Below, in pieces: positions 10,861 to 18,356 of a DNA stretch of 23,291 nucleotides. Origin of the DNA: Ectocarpus siliculosus. Taxonomy: Eukaryota; Sar; Phaeophyceae; Ectocarpales; Ectocarpaceae. Position 1 is the stretch's first letter, and every line of letters starts with the position of its first letter. Under the pieces are notes generated by a model. It was not told the DNA's origin, searched no databases, and worked only from the letters and a program-made list of their open reading frames with translations. The position numbers and the translations under genes are program-made. The DNA is taken from contig FN649731.1 in NCBI GenBank assembly GCA_000310025.1, positions 1,845,160-1,868,450 on the forward strand. Direction: 5' to 3'.

Positions 10861-12442
10861 CGGAGGGGTTCTGGTCACAACTGGACCGGGGCGGCGGCGG
10901 GAGGATACAACGGGGCTAGCTTTCTTGTGGTTGATGGAAGCGGTCTTGGGCACGCTGGGGCGTGGGGGAGATGGCGATCAAGACGGAGGCGACTGCGATG
11001 AAACGAGCTGCGCGGTGAGCTCTCAAGGCTTCGCGTTTGGTCGCTGGTGCTTCTCTGGTTGGTGGTCATTAACGTTTCCCAACACGGGATCCTCTTAAAA
11101 AATCTACCCCGCGATCTCGACCTAGGGCTTTACCGTGACAAAACAAGCACGGTATCCGGAGTGGTGTGGTCTACCAACAGCTCCTTCATTGGTGGTCAAA
11201 TCTCTGCATTTTTTCTTAAGACGAACCGTGAGTTCTTGAGAGCACCCTCCCTCCTCGCCATGACAGAATCTATGACAGCTCTTGCCAAGTTCCTTTTCGT
11301 CTGACCGTTACGGATACGAACTACGTCTATAAGTGTACTGTAGTGGCGGACGGGTGCCTTTCGTAGCACCCGAGGTGGAAACGGAAAGAACACAGAAGGG
11401 CGGCACAACTCCTGCCGCACGCGTATGTAACGTACACGGGTACCGTGCGCAGCTGTATAATGCCACAGGTGATGTTGAACGACCAATGACGCTCCACTTT
11501 TCGCTTGCCGATTGACTTCGTAAACCGTCTTCAATGCCCAAACAGGAACAGCCACCAATGCCCCCGAGACCTTTTCGCTCCAACGCGATCTCTTCTGTTT
11601 TCGTGGATGACAATATGCCCAACATTAAGGAAATATTATCCATTTGAGAAAAACGCTTCCGACGGGGTGTGAAAGAATCTTTTGCAGTTTTTTCGACGCC
11701 CCTCTACCTTTGACATTGCCCTCCTCTTTTCGTGTGGATTGTTTTAGCGCCCCACAGGGCTATCTCAAAGGATGTGATGGCAATACACGGTAGTGCAGTC
11801 CCCTGCGACAGTCCCGCGCTCCAGGGTTGAAAGCAAAAGCCTTGTAACTAGGCAGGAATCCAGTTTCTCCCTCTTCCCCCCACCACCCCCCCACACACCT
11901 CGAAAATGACGCTGCTTCCCATGGTTCACGTCTGCCGCTGCCACCAAAACCAGACTCTCCGCTTGCTGCACGTCCTGTCCACCGCCGACGATTCGCAACG
12001 AGCCGCCCTGCGAACCCCGAGGGTGCTCCACGCCGCTCTACGTTTTTTAACGCCCACTAGCGCTACCTGCAGCAGCAGCACTACCAACGGCGACAATGCC
12101 GAGCAGCCCCCTGAATCGTCTTCGCCGGCTGATTCTCCCGTCGCCGGGAGTCTTCATAACCCAGAAACGACGACAGCAGCTACAACTGCGCCAGCGAGGG
12201 CAGCGGCGAACGTCACGGCGCGGCTTCTTCTGGCTGAGCTTCTGCCGCAGAGCTCCGGCGATAACGTAGACGGGAATATCAATGCTGCGTTTGCGGTGCT
12301 AGCCGCGTCGGGGGTTGCGGCGGGTGCCGGCGGGCGCGGCCTCTCTGGGTGGACTGGGGGGGCGGGAGGGCAACGGCGGGCAAGAGCCACGGCGGCCGGA
12401 GCCTGGTGCAGCGGGTTGGAGTTTGACCGAGCTGCGGCGTGA
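5528..12442 (+). CDS. ARMC8: ARMC8/GID5-like armadillo-repeat protein, CTLH/GID ubiquitin ligase subunit (seven exons)
   Basis: ARMC8 (yeast Gid5/Vid28) is an armadillo-repeat scaffold of the CTLH/GID E3 ubiquitin ligase. It holds the substrate receptor GID4 against the catalytic core, in cytosol and nucleus. The model joins exons 5528-6399, 7132 to about 7394, about 7646-7695, 7959-9257, 9611-9754, 10178-11014 and 11954-12442, and all phases agree. The order of motifs follows the family: QVAALRELKNSLVGDDEAKR near the N-terminus, then LKALAALCARCE, ACLANMALEHEAVKEAVV, IAVLKSTCFLA, DEAVLQ joined to GLYTLRNIL, LMEAVLGTL, and TLRLLHVLSTADDSQRAAL near the C-terminus. The product is about 1,310 residues against about 670 in animals. 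The excess lies in Ala, Gly, Ser and Gln inserts between repeats. A less specific armadillo protein is the alternative. The family call rests on remembered features of the animal protein, not on a search. Confidence 0.72.
7132..7394 (+). CDS. ARMC8: ARMC8-like exon 2
   Basis: The acceptor CAAACCTGTAG ends at 7131 and has CTAAC (branch-point-like) 30 bases upstream. Entry phase fits exon 1. It codes AGPVDSSMASSAFPVLELL, then VNLSCADPHAIYNWLASC, which looks like two armadillo helices. The 3' boundary is unresolved. GT at 7395 pairs in phase 1 with exon 3 from 7646, while GT at 7337 or 7352 would pair in phase 0 with an exon 3 starting at 7603. Confidence 0.55.
7646..7695 (+). CDS. ARMC8: ARMC8-like exon 3 (short)
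   Basis: It reads NQAVGTLWGTARALTE, an armadillo-like helix pair, and ends at GAG before donor GTACTT (7696) in phase 0, matching exon 4. The start is uncertain: AAG at 7645 behind a T-rich tract, or the stronger TTTTTTTGCGTCAG ending at 7602, which would lengthen the exon to 93 bases (FIPLNLCLCFPRLQA first). Confidence 0.45.
7959..9257 (+). CDS. ARMC8: ARMC8-like exon 4 (largest, 433 codons)
   Basis: The acceptor TTGCCACAG ends at 7958 and the donor GTAGGT begins at 9258; both ends are phase 0. Armadillo-like segments in order are DEVIAHRVLPLFVRTLSSW, REAVAYGIVDSLVVFLKRA, TETGLKALAALCARCEPAR, VHLAALLLVRNLGRSS and EALASACLANMALEHEAVK. Between them lie four low-complexity inserts: Gly-rich (SGQGSGGGGGS), Ala-rich coded by GCN repeats near 8514-8544, Ser-rich coded by AGC repeats near 8796-8840, and an acidic Glu/Gly stretch (EEDDAEEGTGTT). 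The inserts fall between repeats and would be surface loops. Confidence 0.75.
8514..8544 (+). repeat. GCN (polyalanine) repeat in exon 4
   Basis: An interrupted GCC/GCT array codes nine consecutive Ala within the ARMC8-like protein. Confidence 0.75.
8796..8840 (+). repeat. AGC (polyserine) repeat in exon 4
   Basis: An AGC/AGT array codes a Ser-rich stretch with occasional Gly and Asn; likely length-polymorphic. Confidence 0.7.
9611..9754 (+). CDS. ARMC8: ARMC8-like exon 5
   Basis: The acceptor ATCCCCTCAG ends at 9610 and the donor GTGTGA begins at 9755; both ends are phase 0. The 48 codons give ARMASIAVLKSTCFLASLH and end in PRDEAVLQ. This matches the ARMC8 repeat that directly precedes the LLRNLL helix, which here opens exon 6. 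That junction is one of the strongest arguments for the family. Confidence 0.75.
10178..11014 (+). CDS. ARMC8: ARMC8-like exon 6 with a huge low-complexity insert
   Basis: The acceptor ATATCGTAG ends at 10177 (the TAG is the in-frame upstream stop) and the donor GTGAGC begins at 11015; both ends are phase 0. The first residues, GLYTLRNILNGVPLWALCW, continue the repeat of exon 5. About 200 residues of Ala/Thr, Gly, Asn and Arg-Gly low complexity follow, including FRGRGVGGGRDGRGRGGG and a run of more than ten Gly coded by GGC repeats. The family helix then resumes as LMEAVLGTLGRGG. In the animal protein these two segments are only a few residues apart. RGG-type sequence often binds RNA or drives condensation, but here that is only a suggestion. 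Confidence 0.65.
10317..10400 (+). repeat. CAG/CAA-type repeat in exon 6
   Basis: An interrupted (CAG/CAA)n array is read in the proposed frame as Ala/Thr-rich residues; in another frame it would be Gln-rich. Confidence 0.7.
10823..10860 (+). repeat. GGC (polyglycine) repeat in exon 6
   Basis: A nearly pure (GGC)n array of about eleven units codes Gly in the exon 6 frame; the opposite strand reads as proline. Confidence 0.85.
11954..12442 (+). CDS. ARMC8: ARMC8-like exon 7 (terminal)
   Basis: The acceptor CACCAAAACCAG ends at 11953 after a C-rich tract, in phase 0. It codes TLRLLHVLSTADDSQRAALR then VLHAALRFL, fitting the penultimate family repeat. A Ser/Thr-rich insert, ARAAANVTARLLLAELL and a final helix near RRARATAAGAWCSGLEF follow. 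The stop TGA at 12440-12442 falls about where the family normally ends. Confidence 0.7.
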   Translation, partial: TLRLLHVLSTADDSQRAALRTPRVLHAALRFLTPTSATCSSSTTNGDNAEQPPESSSPADSPVAGSLHNPETTTAATTAPARAAANVTARLLLAELLPQSSGDNVDGNINAAFAVLAASGVAAGAGGRGLSGWTGGAGGQRRARATAAGAWCSGLEFDRAAA

Positions 12443-13831
12443 CGTTTTCAAACCGAAGTACAAGTAGTATTTGTGACCGCGTGTGTGTCGATGTCGTGGT
12501 AGCTTGTCGGGTTGTGTAGGTAGGCACGAGTGGGGAAGACAGAGATAGGTGTCTTCCATGCATGTACGAAGGCCAAATCTAACAATTTCCCATTGCCGGT
12601 CTGGTCGCCTGTTTGCCGGCCTAGCGATCTTCCCGGCGTCATCCATTTGGCCATTGCTTTGACTCAATGTCCGTATTTGTGCGTGTTGGCAGACGAAGGG
12701 TTTCCACCTACATGCTGTACGAAGGTGTTGTTTGGGGTGGAGTCGGAAGCAAGCAGAGAATAGGAGTCAGCATCTACCATGCTGATCTTGCTTTTGTTTA
12801 TTGACCGTGGCGCTGCTCCGGTCGCATGGTTGATGTCTGTTTCAGTTCAGGGGTAGTCCTGTCAACCTAGATAATGTAGTCACAGCCTACGGACAGTGTG
12901 GTGGCTCCTTTCGGAGAAAGAGCGGTACTGTTTCTCCGAAGGGATGCATGCGTGATCAATGGCAAGCAAAAGGCAAAGGCAAGCCCTACATGAGCACTCC
13001 GCGTCCACCTCCAATCCTTGGTACTCGCTTCGCACAGAAGTACCTGGCGGATGAGAAAAGCAATAGTAGAGATACCTTGGTGTATTTCCACGATTCTCCG
13101 CCTCTCTATTTAGGTGTCGTCTGCCCCCCCCCCTTCTCCGCGCCGAGCCCAAATTGTCCATCACTTGTTGGCGGGGTTGCTGGCGAAGAGGAGCGCGGCC
13201 GCTCCCGCGCCACGTTGAGACTTCACATGCGCACGACATCAACAACATGCTATCGCCAGCTCGCCATGATTGGCGCCTGTTTCGTGTCATTGGTGCGGCT
13301 TTCAAGCGCCTGACGGCTCTGAGCTACATGAACTGTAGTCCAGCGGTACCCACTTCCATACCTGTCCCTATTTCTTGCGAATCTGCACCCACGGTGTACT
13401 TTCAAGATTGAAGGAAATGGCGTTCAATGATACCAGCCTCTACCATATGTATCTTCTCCGCGGTCATGCCCCGTCTATGGTCATTTCGTTCCTCTGTCAC
13501 GTCCGACCCAGCATCTACTCTCCAGATGGAAGCAATATCCGGTCCTTGCGCTCCCCCTTGCCCCTGTTCTTGCTCTTGCCCCTGTCTTGCTCTTGCCAAT
13601 GCCATCACCACCGCCCCTGCATTCTGCGGGCCACCTCCCCTCCACTCCCCGCAACAGCACCAGCACCTCCCGCTTGACGAGTCCGGTGGACCGCCGCCCG
13701 CCTCCCCCGGACCGCCCTTGCGCTTTCCCTCGGAACCTTGGAGATTCACCGCCTTGAAGTGTTGAAGTTTGACTTCACACTTTTCTTCCCTGCGGCACGC
13801 TGTGCCATCTTGCCTCCTCCTCCTCCAGTAC
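12443..13831. other. Region without a supported gene, 3' of the ARMC8-like gene
   Basis: The first part is presumably the 3' untranslated region of the ARMC8-like gene. Short frames exist, for example RHDWRLFRVIGAAFKRL on the plus strand near 13266-13316 and a Gly/Gln-rich frame on the minus strand at 13402-13875. None has a convincing start, splice partner or repeat of a known motif. I see no RNA gene here. Confidence 0.5.
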
Positions 13832-15256
13832 TCATTCGTCCCTGAAGACAAGCTTGTGCATGAACTCGTCGTCATTGCAAGCTAAGGTGATGGCGTTGAA
13901 GCGATCGCGATCAAAATCGTGTCTTCCATAATGTGTAGCCGGTCGTGCCCACCTCCATCCTCTTGTACCCCATTCGCAAGCCACCTCCGTACCGCAGCCA
14001 CGTTGACTTCGATGGCATCTCGGTCCTTGTTCGTACTCGGGGATTGTTTCCCCCCCCCCCCCCCCCGTGTGTTCTCGCCGGATTCAGCGATGATTGCGGG
14101 GACGGAATCCAGACAGATCCGTCCCTCGCATTCACGGTAGTATAGACCTTGTTTTTCGCCGCTATCTACTGCTCCGTCTTCTGCTGCGTGTCTGGCTACA
14201 GGCTCGACCTGTCAGTCCCGCCCCTCCCTGTCCCATCCTTGACGGCGATCTTGCCGTCGTTGGCCTCGTCGCTCTCAACGCAGCGACCAAGAGTTGTGCC
14301 TGAGGTGCAAAATGGAGGGCGGCGACCTGCGCCATCGCCGCCCCGGATTTTTCTCCGTCGTGGTACCTCATGTAGTGTAGTAGTGGTGAAGTGCAGCCCT
14401 CACCTGGACAAAATTTACGGAAAAAGAGGAGCTGAGCGAACATTCCCTTACATCGTGGTGCTGATGGTCTTCACAACTTGTGGTCTAAGCACGTGCTGCA
14501 GGTAATGCAAAGGGGGCAAGCTGCCGTGTCCGCCACCGTTCTCATTCATCTGGCAAAAATACAAATGTCATTGCAACACAAGTGGGGCCGCCATGGCAAC
14601 AGTGATGAAAAAGGTACCCAAGAGCACCCCCCGTTGGGAGAGCATCCGCCGTGGAGCGGGGAAGGGGGTTGGCTGCATAGCGCTCGTACTGCACATGTCG
14701 CAGCTCCTATCCCACCGAGGTGGTTACCAATATCGCCGGAACTCTGAAGCAACAACAGGCCGGTAGCGAATCCGCGAGCAAGTAACCTGTCCAGTGGTTT
14801 ACAGCATTAGCAGTCGGTACATGCACCATCTGCGCGAACGAGGTTGAACCTGCTGTTGCACGCCATGTCTAGCCTTACGATGAGTGCGGCGGGTATGCAT
14901 GTGAGTGAATATAGAGACGGTGTGACTCTACGGTTTGTCTGGGGAGGCTTACCTCCGCCTCTACGAGCAACTGTCCTCTGCTCCGCTTGAGGTTTCCCTC
15001 CAGCCAGCCAGACCGGCTTCCTTTTTCGGCTGCTCTCCACTCGGGGATCTTTTCCTGTATCGTGGGTTCTCGAGCTGCTGCCATCTTACCGGCGTTCCCC
15101 AGCATGCTTTCCTCTTAACATTTTCATCCTTGTGGATAACTTGGCATCGAGCTCGAAAATCGCTTTGCGCTTCGCTCTCTCCACCGCTGCCTCCACCATT
15201 TGCGCCACCAAGTCTACGGCCGACTCTTCTTGCGTCGAGGCCCTAGTTTCAACCAT
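13832..15256 (-). pseudogene. Minus-strand coding-like locus with several frame changes (possible decaying gene)
   Basis: The product is not recognised. A start with a fair context (AACAAAATGG) at 15256 opens MVETRASTQEESAVDLVAQM, continuing VEAAVERAKRKAIFELDA, a charged helix. Around 15110 the coding look moves to another frame (GKMAAAREPTIQEKIPEW), which ends at GTAAGC after base 14953. After a likely intron, SDEANDGKIAVKDGTG appears from about 14273. The good frame then shifts near 14208 to SGEKQGLYYRECEGRICLD, VPAIIAESGEN and KDRDAIEVNVAAVRRWLANG. It shifts once more near 13915 to RDRFNAITLACNDDEFMHKL and a stop at 13834-13832. A 17-base G run (14050-14066) keeps the frame as glycines. 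Three changes of frame point to a pseudogene, assembly errors or missed micro-introns. The MVETR start recalls some Ty3-type gag proteins, but that is weak. Confidence 0.35.
14050..14066. repeat. 17-base C/G homopolymer
   Basis: A run of 17 C on the plus strand (G on the minus strand). In the minus-strand coding-like frame it reads as Arg then five Gly without breaking the frame. Slippage of one base would break it. Confidence 0.9.
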
Positions 15257-15564
15257 TTTGTTCTTGCAACGAACCTCCTCCGCTACCGTCTTCCCCTGCC
15301 TAGTATTTCTGTGTCGCTGCCAAAGCCACCGCGCTGGCAGGACCGGCTGAGAGTCGGGGCGAGCAAGTATGAGGAGGAGGTCTCTCTCTTGCTGTCCACG
15401 GTGCAAAGAACGGGGGTAGAGGCGGCGGCGGGCGAAATCACCTCTAGCTCCGGCAGCAGCAACCAGCGCCCACACGAGATGGTTCACACAGGACTTATAC
15501 AACAACATGGATCAAATTTATTTCACTCCGCCCGCGCGTGCAGCAGCTAACACCACACACAACA

Positions 15565-15575
15565 GTAGTATAAAA
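15565..15575 (+). promoter_or_regulatory. TATA-like sequence
   Basis: GTATAAAAGG matches a TATA box on the plus strand. No convincing plus-strand gene starts just downstream, so its role is unknown. Confidence 0.2.
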
Positions 15576-16239
15576 GGTATCGAAACAGCAACCGGTGCCA
15601 CTTGCCAGTGGGCGGCAACAATATATACGAAAGCATAATAGTGTTCTCTCTGCTGACTACTCACTTTTTCTCCCCCTCTTCTCACCTCTAAAATGCTGGG
15701 ATCTCAACCAAACAAACACAGCGTGCTTTATTATTATTATTGCGAGAGCCCCTCCTCTTCGTTGTGTGTGTGGTCAAGTTGTGGTTCTCACTCCGTGTGA
15801 GAGAGGCGAGATTTGGCCGAACACAATAAAACTGTCAGCAGCGATTGGTATGCACCTTGCGGGGGCGTGTTACCACATAGAGTTGCTGACAACGAGCGTC
15901 CAGAGGTTTGCCGATGCCGCGATGGAGGTGAGGTGGGTGCTGTGAAGTATGAAAGTTCTCTCGGAAAACGCCGTAGGAGAACCCCTTAACCCCTTTGGGT
16001 CTAGGCTGGACTGTCAGATTTTTTCTTTTGCTCAAAAAAAAAAAAATGAGAGCGAGAGCGAGCGGGAGAGAGAGAAGTGCAGAGAAAGACACCAGTGTAC
16101 TTCAGCACACGCAACAGCTATCTCCGCCTGTAGGCCATGAGAGAAGCCGGCGACAGGGTGGTGGCCACAGACAGGGTCGTGGAAGGGTTGGTGGGTGGTC
16201 GCGCTGCGGTCAGTAGGGCAGGTTAGCTGTGTAGCCTTT

Positions 16240-17030
16240 GAAATGATCAGTCGTCTAGCTGCCTCAACTAGTCTATTTTCGGTATATTGTAAATGATCAG
16301 TCCAGAGAGGGCAAAATGATCAGTGAAGACCCATAGCTGGTATTTGTACTTCTGTACTTCTCTGTTCTCTGTCCCCCCCCGAAATGTGCCCTGCCAACTC
16401 TCTAGAGCTCCTGTGTTTTTCAAACAACAAGCACATCCACCAGCACACACCTGTACCTCGTGGTTTCCTCGGTTCGGGCGAGGGTGGTATGTGTGGCGCT
16501 ACGAGTGTGGATGTTTTGCTGATATGTTTTACTCGTCTACAGCAGTAGTAGTAGTGTTGTTGTAGCGTTCGTTGTAGCTGTTGACACAATGACTGCTGGA
16601 TCTTGGGAACGAAATTCAAATTGTTGGGAACCACGATATCCTCGATATCTGGGCTTCGGCATGGACTGCAATACCCCTCCCTTTTGCTGTCCTCTGCTCT
16701 TCCTACGTTCGGGCGAGTGTATGTGTGGTGCTGCGAAAGAACACATATGTATGTATGTATGTACTGTATGCACACACGCGTTCATTGACATGTGCATACG
16801 TTGAGAGATTCATGATTTGGCATTGATTGGCCCCATTCCCATTCCCGAGACCTTGATTTAACCCGCTGTCACTGAAGTCTCTTCATTGGTCAGCCGGTTA
16901 GCGCGGGTGCTAATAATCTAGACACACCTACCTATGGACTTGCCAATACACGGCGCGAAGGGCTGCAGGGCGGCAACTCCACGACTTGCCACTACACCAG
17001 CATTTGCAAATGATCAATCAATGATCAGTG
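16240..17030. repeat. Repeated TGATCA motifs within the piggyBac-like element
   Basis: AAATGATCAGT occurs at 16240-16250, 16290-16300 and 16313-16323. Related copies AAATGATCAAT and CAATGATCAGTG lie at 17008-17018 and 17019-17030. The core TGATCA is palindromic. The right copies sit within 50 bases of the end, the left ones about 250-330 bases inside, so they may be binding sites for a transposase or a remnant of internal amplification. Confidence 0.5.
16879..16923 (+). other. tRNA-Ile-like 5' half fragment
   Basis: GGTCAGCCGGTTAGCGCGG resembles a tRNA D-arm and polymerase III A box. It is followed at the right distance by GTGCTAATAATC, close to the anticodon loop of tRNA-Ile(AAU). No T-arm (GGTTCGA) follows and the anticodon stem does not pair, so it is not a working tRNA. 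It could be a tRNA-derived SINE head or a decayed tRNA carried inside the piggyBac-like element. Confidence 0.3.
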
Positions 17031-17406
17031 AGAACGCCTGAAGACTCAAAAGGGTTAAAAAAAAAAAAAAGCGGAGTGCGATTTTTTCTTCCACTTCGCG
17101 CAGAGGCCTGCTCCCTCCCGCCTTTTCGTGGAACAAAAAACTAGGGGCAGCAGTTCAGGGCTGGTTTTGCTCAGCTGCAGCATAGTGCATGTGCTGGGGC
17201 TCGCAGGGAAGAGGTGATATTAGAGGTCGCACACATTCTCTCTTTTGACATGCTGGCTCTAACTGGAAGAAGAGGAGTGCCTCGGCTGCTCTTCTTCTTT
17301 CAGCCCTTCCTTGTGTGATCACTGCTTTTCTCTGGGGTGAGGATAACCAGTGATGTTTCTATTCCGAGCGACATGTACTGGTGCTGAGCACTGCAAGCAA
17401 AGGACA

Positions 17407-17467
17407 GCTAGCATGAACAGATCGCGGGCCCATGAGCTCAAAGCGGGGTCGCTAACATGAACAGATC
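17407..17467. repeat. 17-base direct repeat, two copies
   Basis: GCTAGCATGAACAGATC at 17407-17423 recurs with one change, GCTAACATGAACAGATC, at 17451-17467. Confidence 0.8.
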
Positions 17468-17738
17468 CCTCCGTACGTACGTACATACATAGTGAACTTT
17501 TTCAAGCACATTGATTGTACTTCCTCGGATCGACACGCGGGTTGAGTTTGCATGTTGGGGCGTTTCGACTCCGATACCCAAAAAGGTTTCCACCACGACG
17601 TGCGGGTTTGCATTCCCATCGCTCTTCCTGGGCGTCCCAATAGTAACCTTTCCTTCATCCATGTTCGTTGTGTGCGCGAGCTACACGTACGCGTATTTGC
17701 TTGCAATATATTGTGAGAACGAAACGCTGTACATGTAG

Positions 17739-17758
17739 ACTATACTATATAGTATAGT
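17739..17758. repeat. Perfect 20-base AT-rich palindrome
   Basis: ACTATACTATATAGTATAGT equals its own reverse complement and could form a cruciform or hairpin. It is followed by a partial extra unit (ATATAG). Confidence 0.85.
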
Positions 17759-18320
17759 ATATAGATCCTGTTCTGTACCAGCTCGCCGACTCGGGCTGCT
17801 GGTGCCGCAACTATTTTCTGCAGCTGTTGCATGTTCTGCTGGTGCGTGCACTATGTATATGGCCGCAGCACTACGGACTTGCTATACTAGTGCGCATCAC
17901 ACGTCTCGTGGTACTGTGGGCGGGCGGAGTGACAATGGTGTGTGTACATCGTCCTGGCTCTCCCCTTGTGAATGCTGTTGATCTTGTGCGCATGTGGATT
18001 TTGAGAGGGGTGTAGGAGCGCCGGCCGCCGTCCTCTTCGTCAGCAACCCTGCCAATACTTTGTGGTGAACTTGTTGTGTGCAACCAGCCAATTTGAACGG
18101 CGGGGTGAGGGGGGAGGGAAGGCGATAAGGAACAACGAGGTGACGAGGATATTGGAATGATGACACGATAAAGACATACGTGCGCCTTTTTTACTTTTTT
18201 CCCCTTCGGCACCCACTTATCCGCGACGCGAGCACCGCAAGTACGAGGTGGGTGGGAGGGAGGACGTAGGCCCATGAAAGCTTGCCTGCCTCTGCTTTGC
18301 CATTGATCACGTTCCTGCCC

Positions 18321-18356
18321 CGAACAGAGTTACCACACCGAACGGCGTTACCACAC
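18321..18356. repeat. 18-base tandem repeat, two copies
   Basis: CGAACAGAGTTACCACAC is followed directly by CGAACGGCGTTACCACAC, 16 of 18 bases identical. Confidence 0.8.

Larger units (their letters stand above)
15990..17054. mobile_element. Non-autonomous piggyBac-like element (MITE type), 1,065 bases
   Basis: TTAA occurs at 15986-15989 and again at 17055-17058, as expected for a piggyBac target-site duplication. Just inside, the left end reads CCCCTTTGGGTCT and the right end, on the opposite strand, CCCTTTTGAGTCT: 11 of 13 bases match. PiggyBac-family ends typically begin with CCC after TTAA, and some begin CCCTTTG. The interior has no frame resembling a transposase, so any movement would need an enzyme supplied elsewhere. 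Motifs of the form AAATGATCAGT are repeated toward both ends. The right TTAA runs into a poly-A stretch. With one copy visible, chance matching of the ends cannot be fully excluded. Confidence 0.55.

Noticed and set aside
10144-10953. Proline-rich 269-codon frame on the minus strand
   Set aside because: It is the antisense shadow of the Gly-rich exon 6 and its GGC and CAG arrays.
13266-13411. Plus-strand frame with RHDWRLFRVIGAAFKRL
   Set aside because: Short, with no start or splice partner and no recognised motif.
15595-15945. Plus-strand 116-codon frame after the TATA-like sequence
   Set aside because: The first half is low-quality translation over simple TTA repeats, and no supporting splice or start context was found.
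16741-16766. GTAT repeats considered as a possible array
   Set aside because: A simple microsatellite without spacers; not CRISPR or a gene feature.
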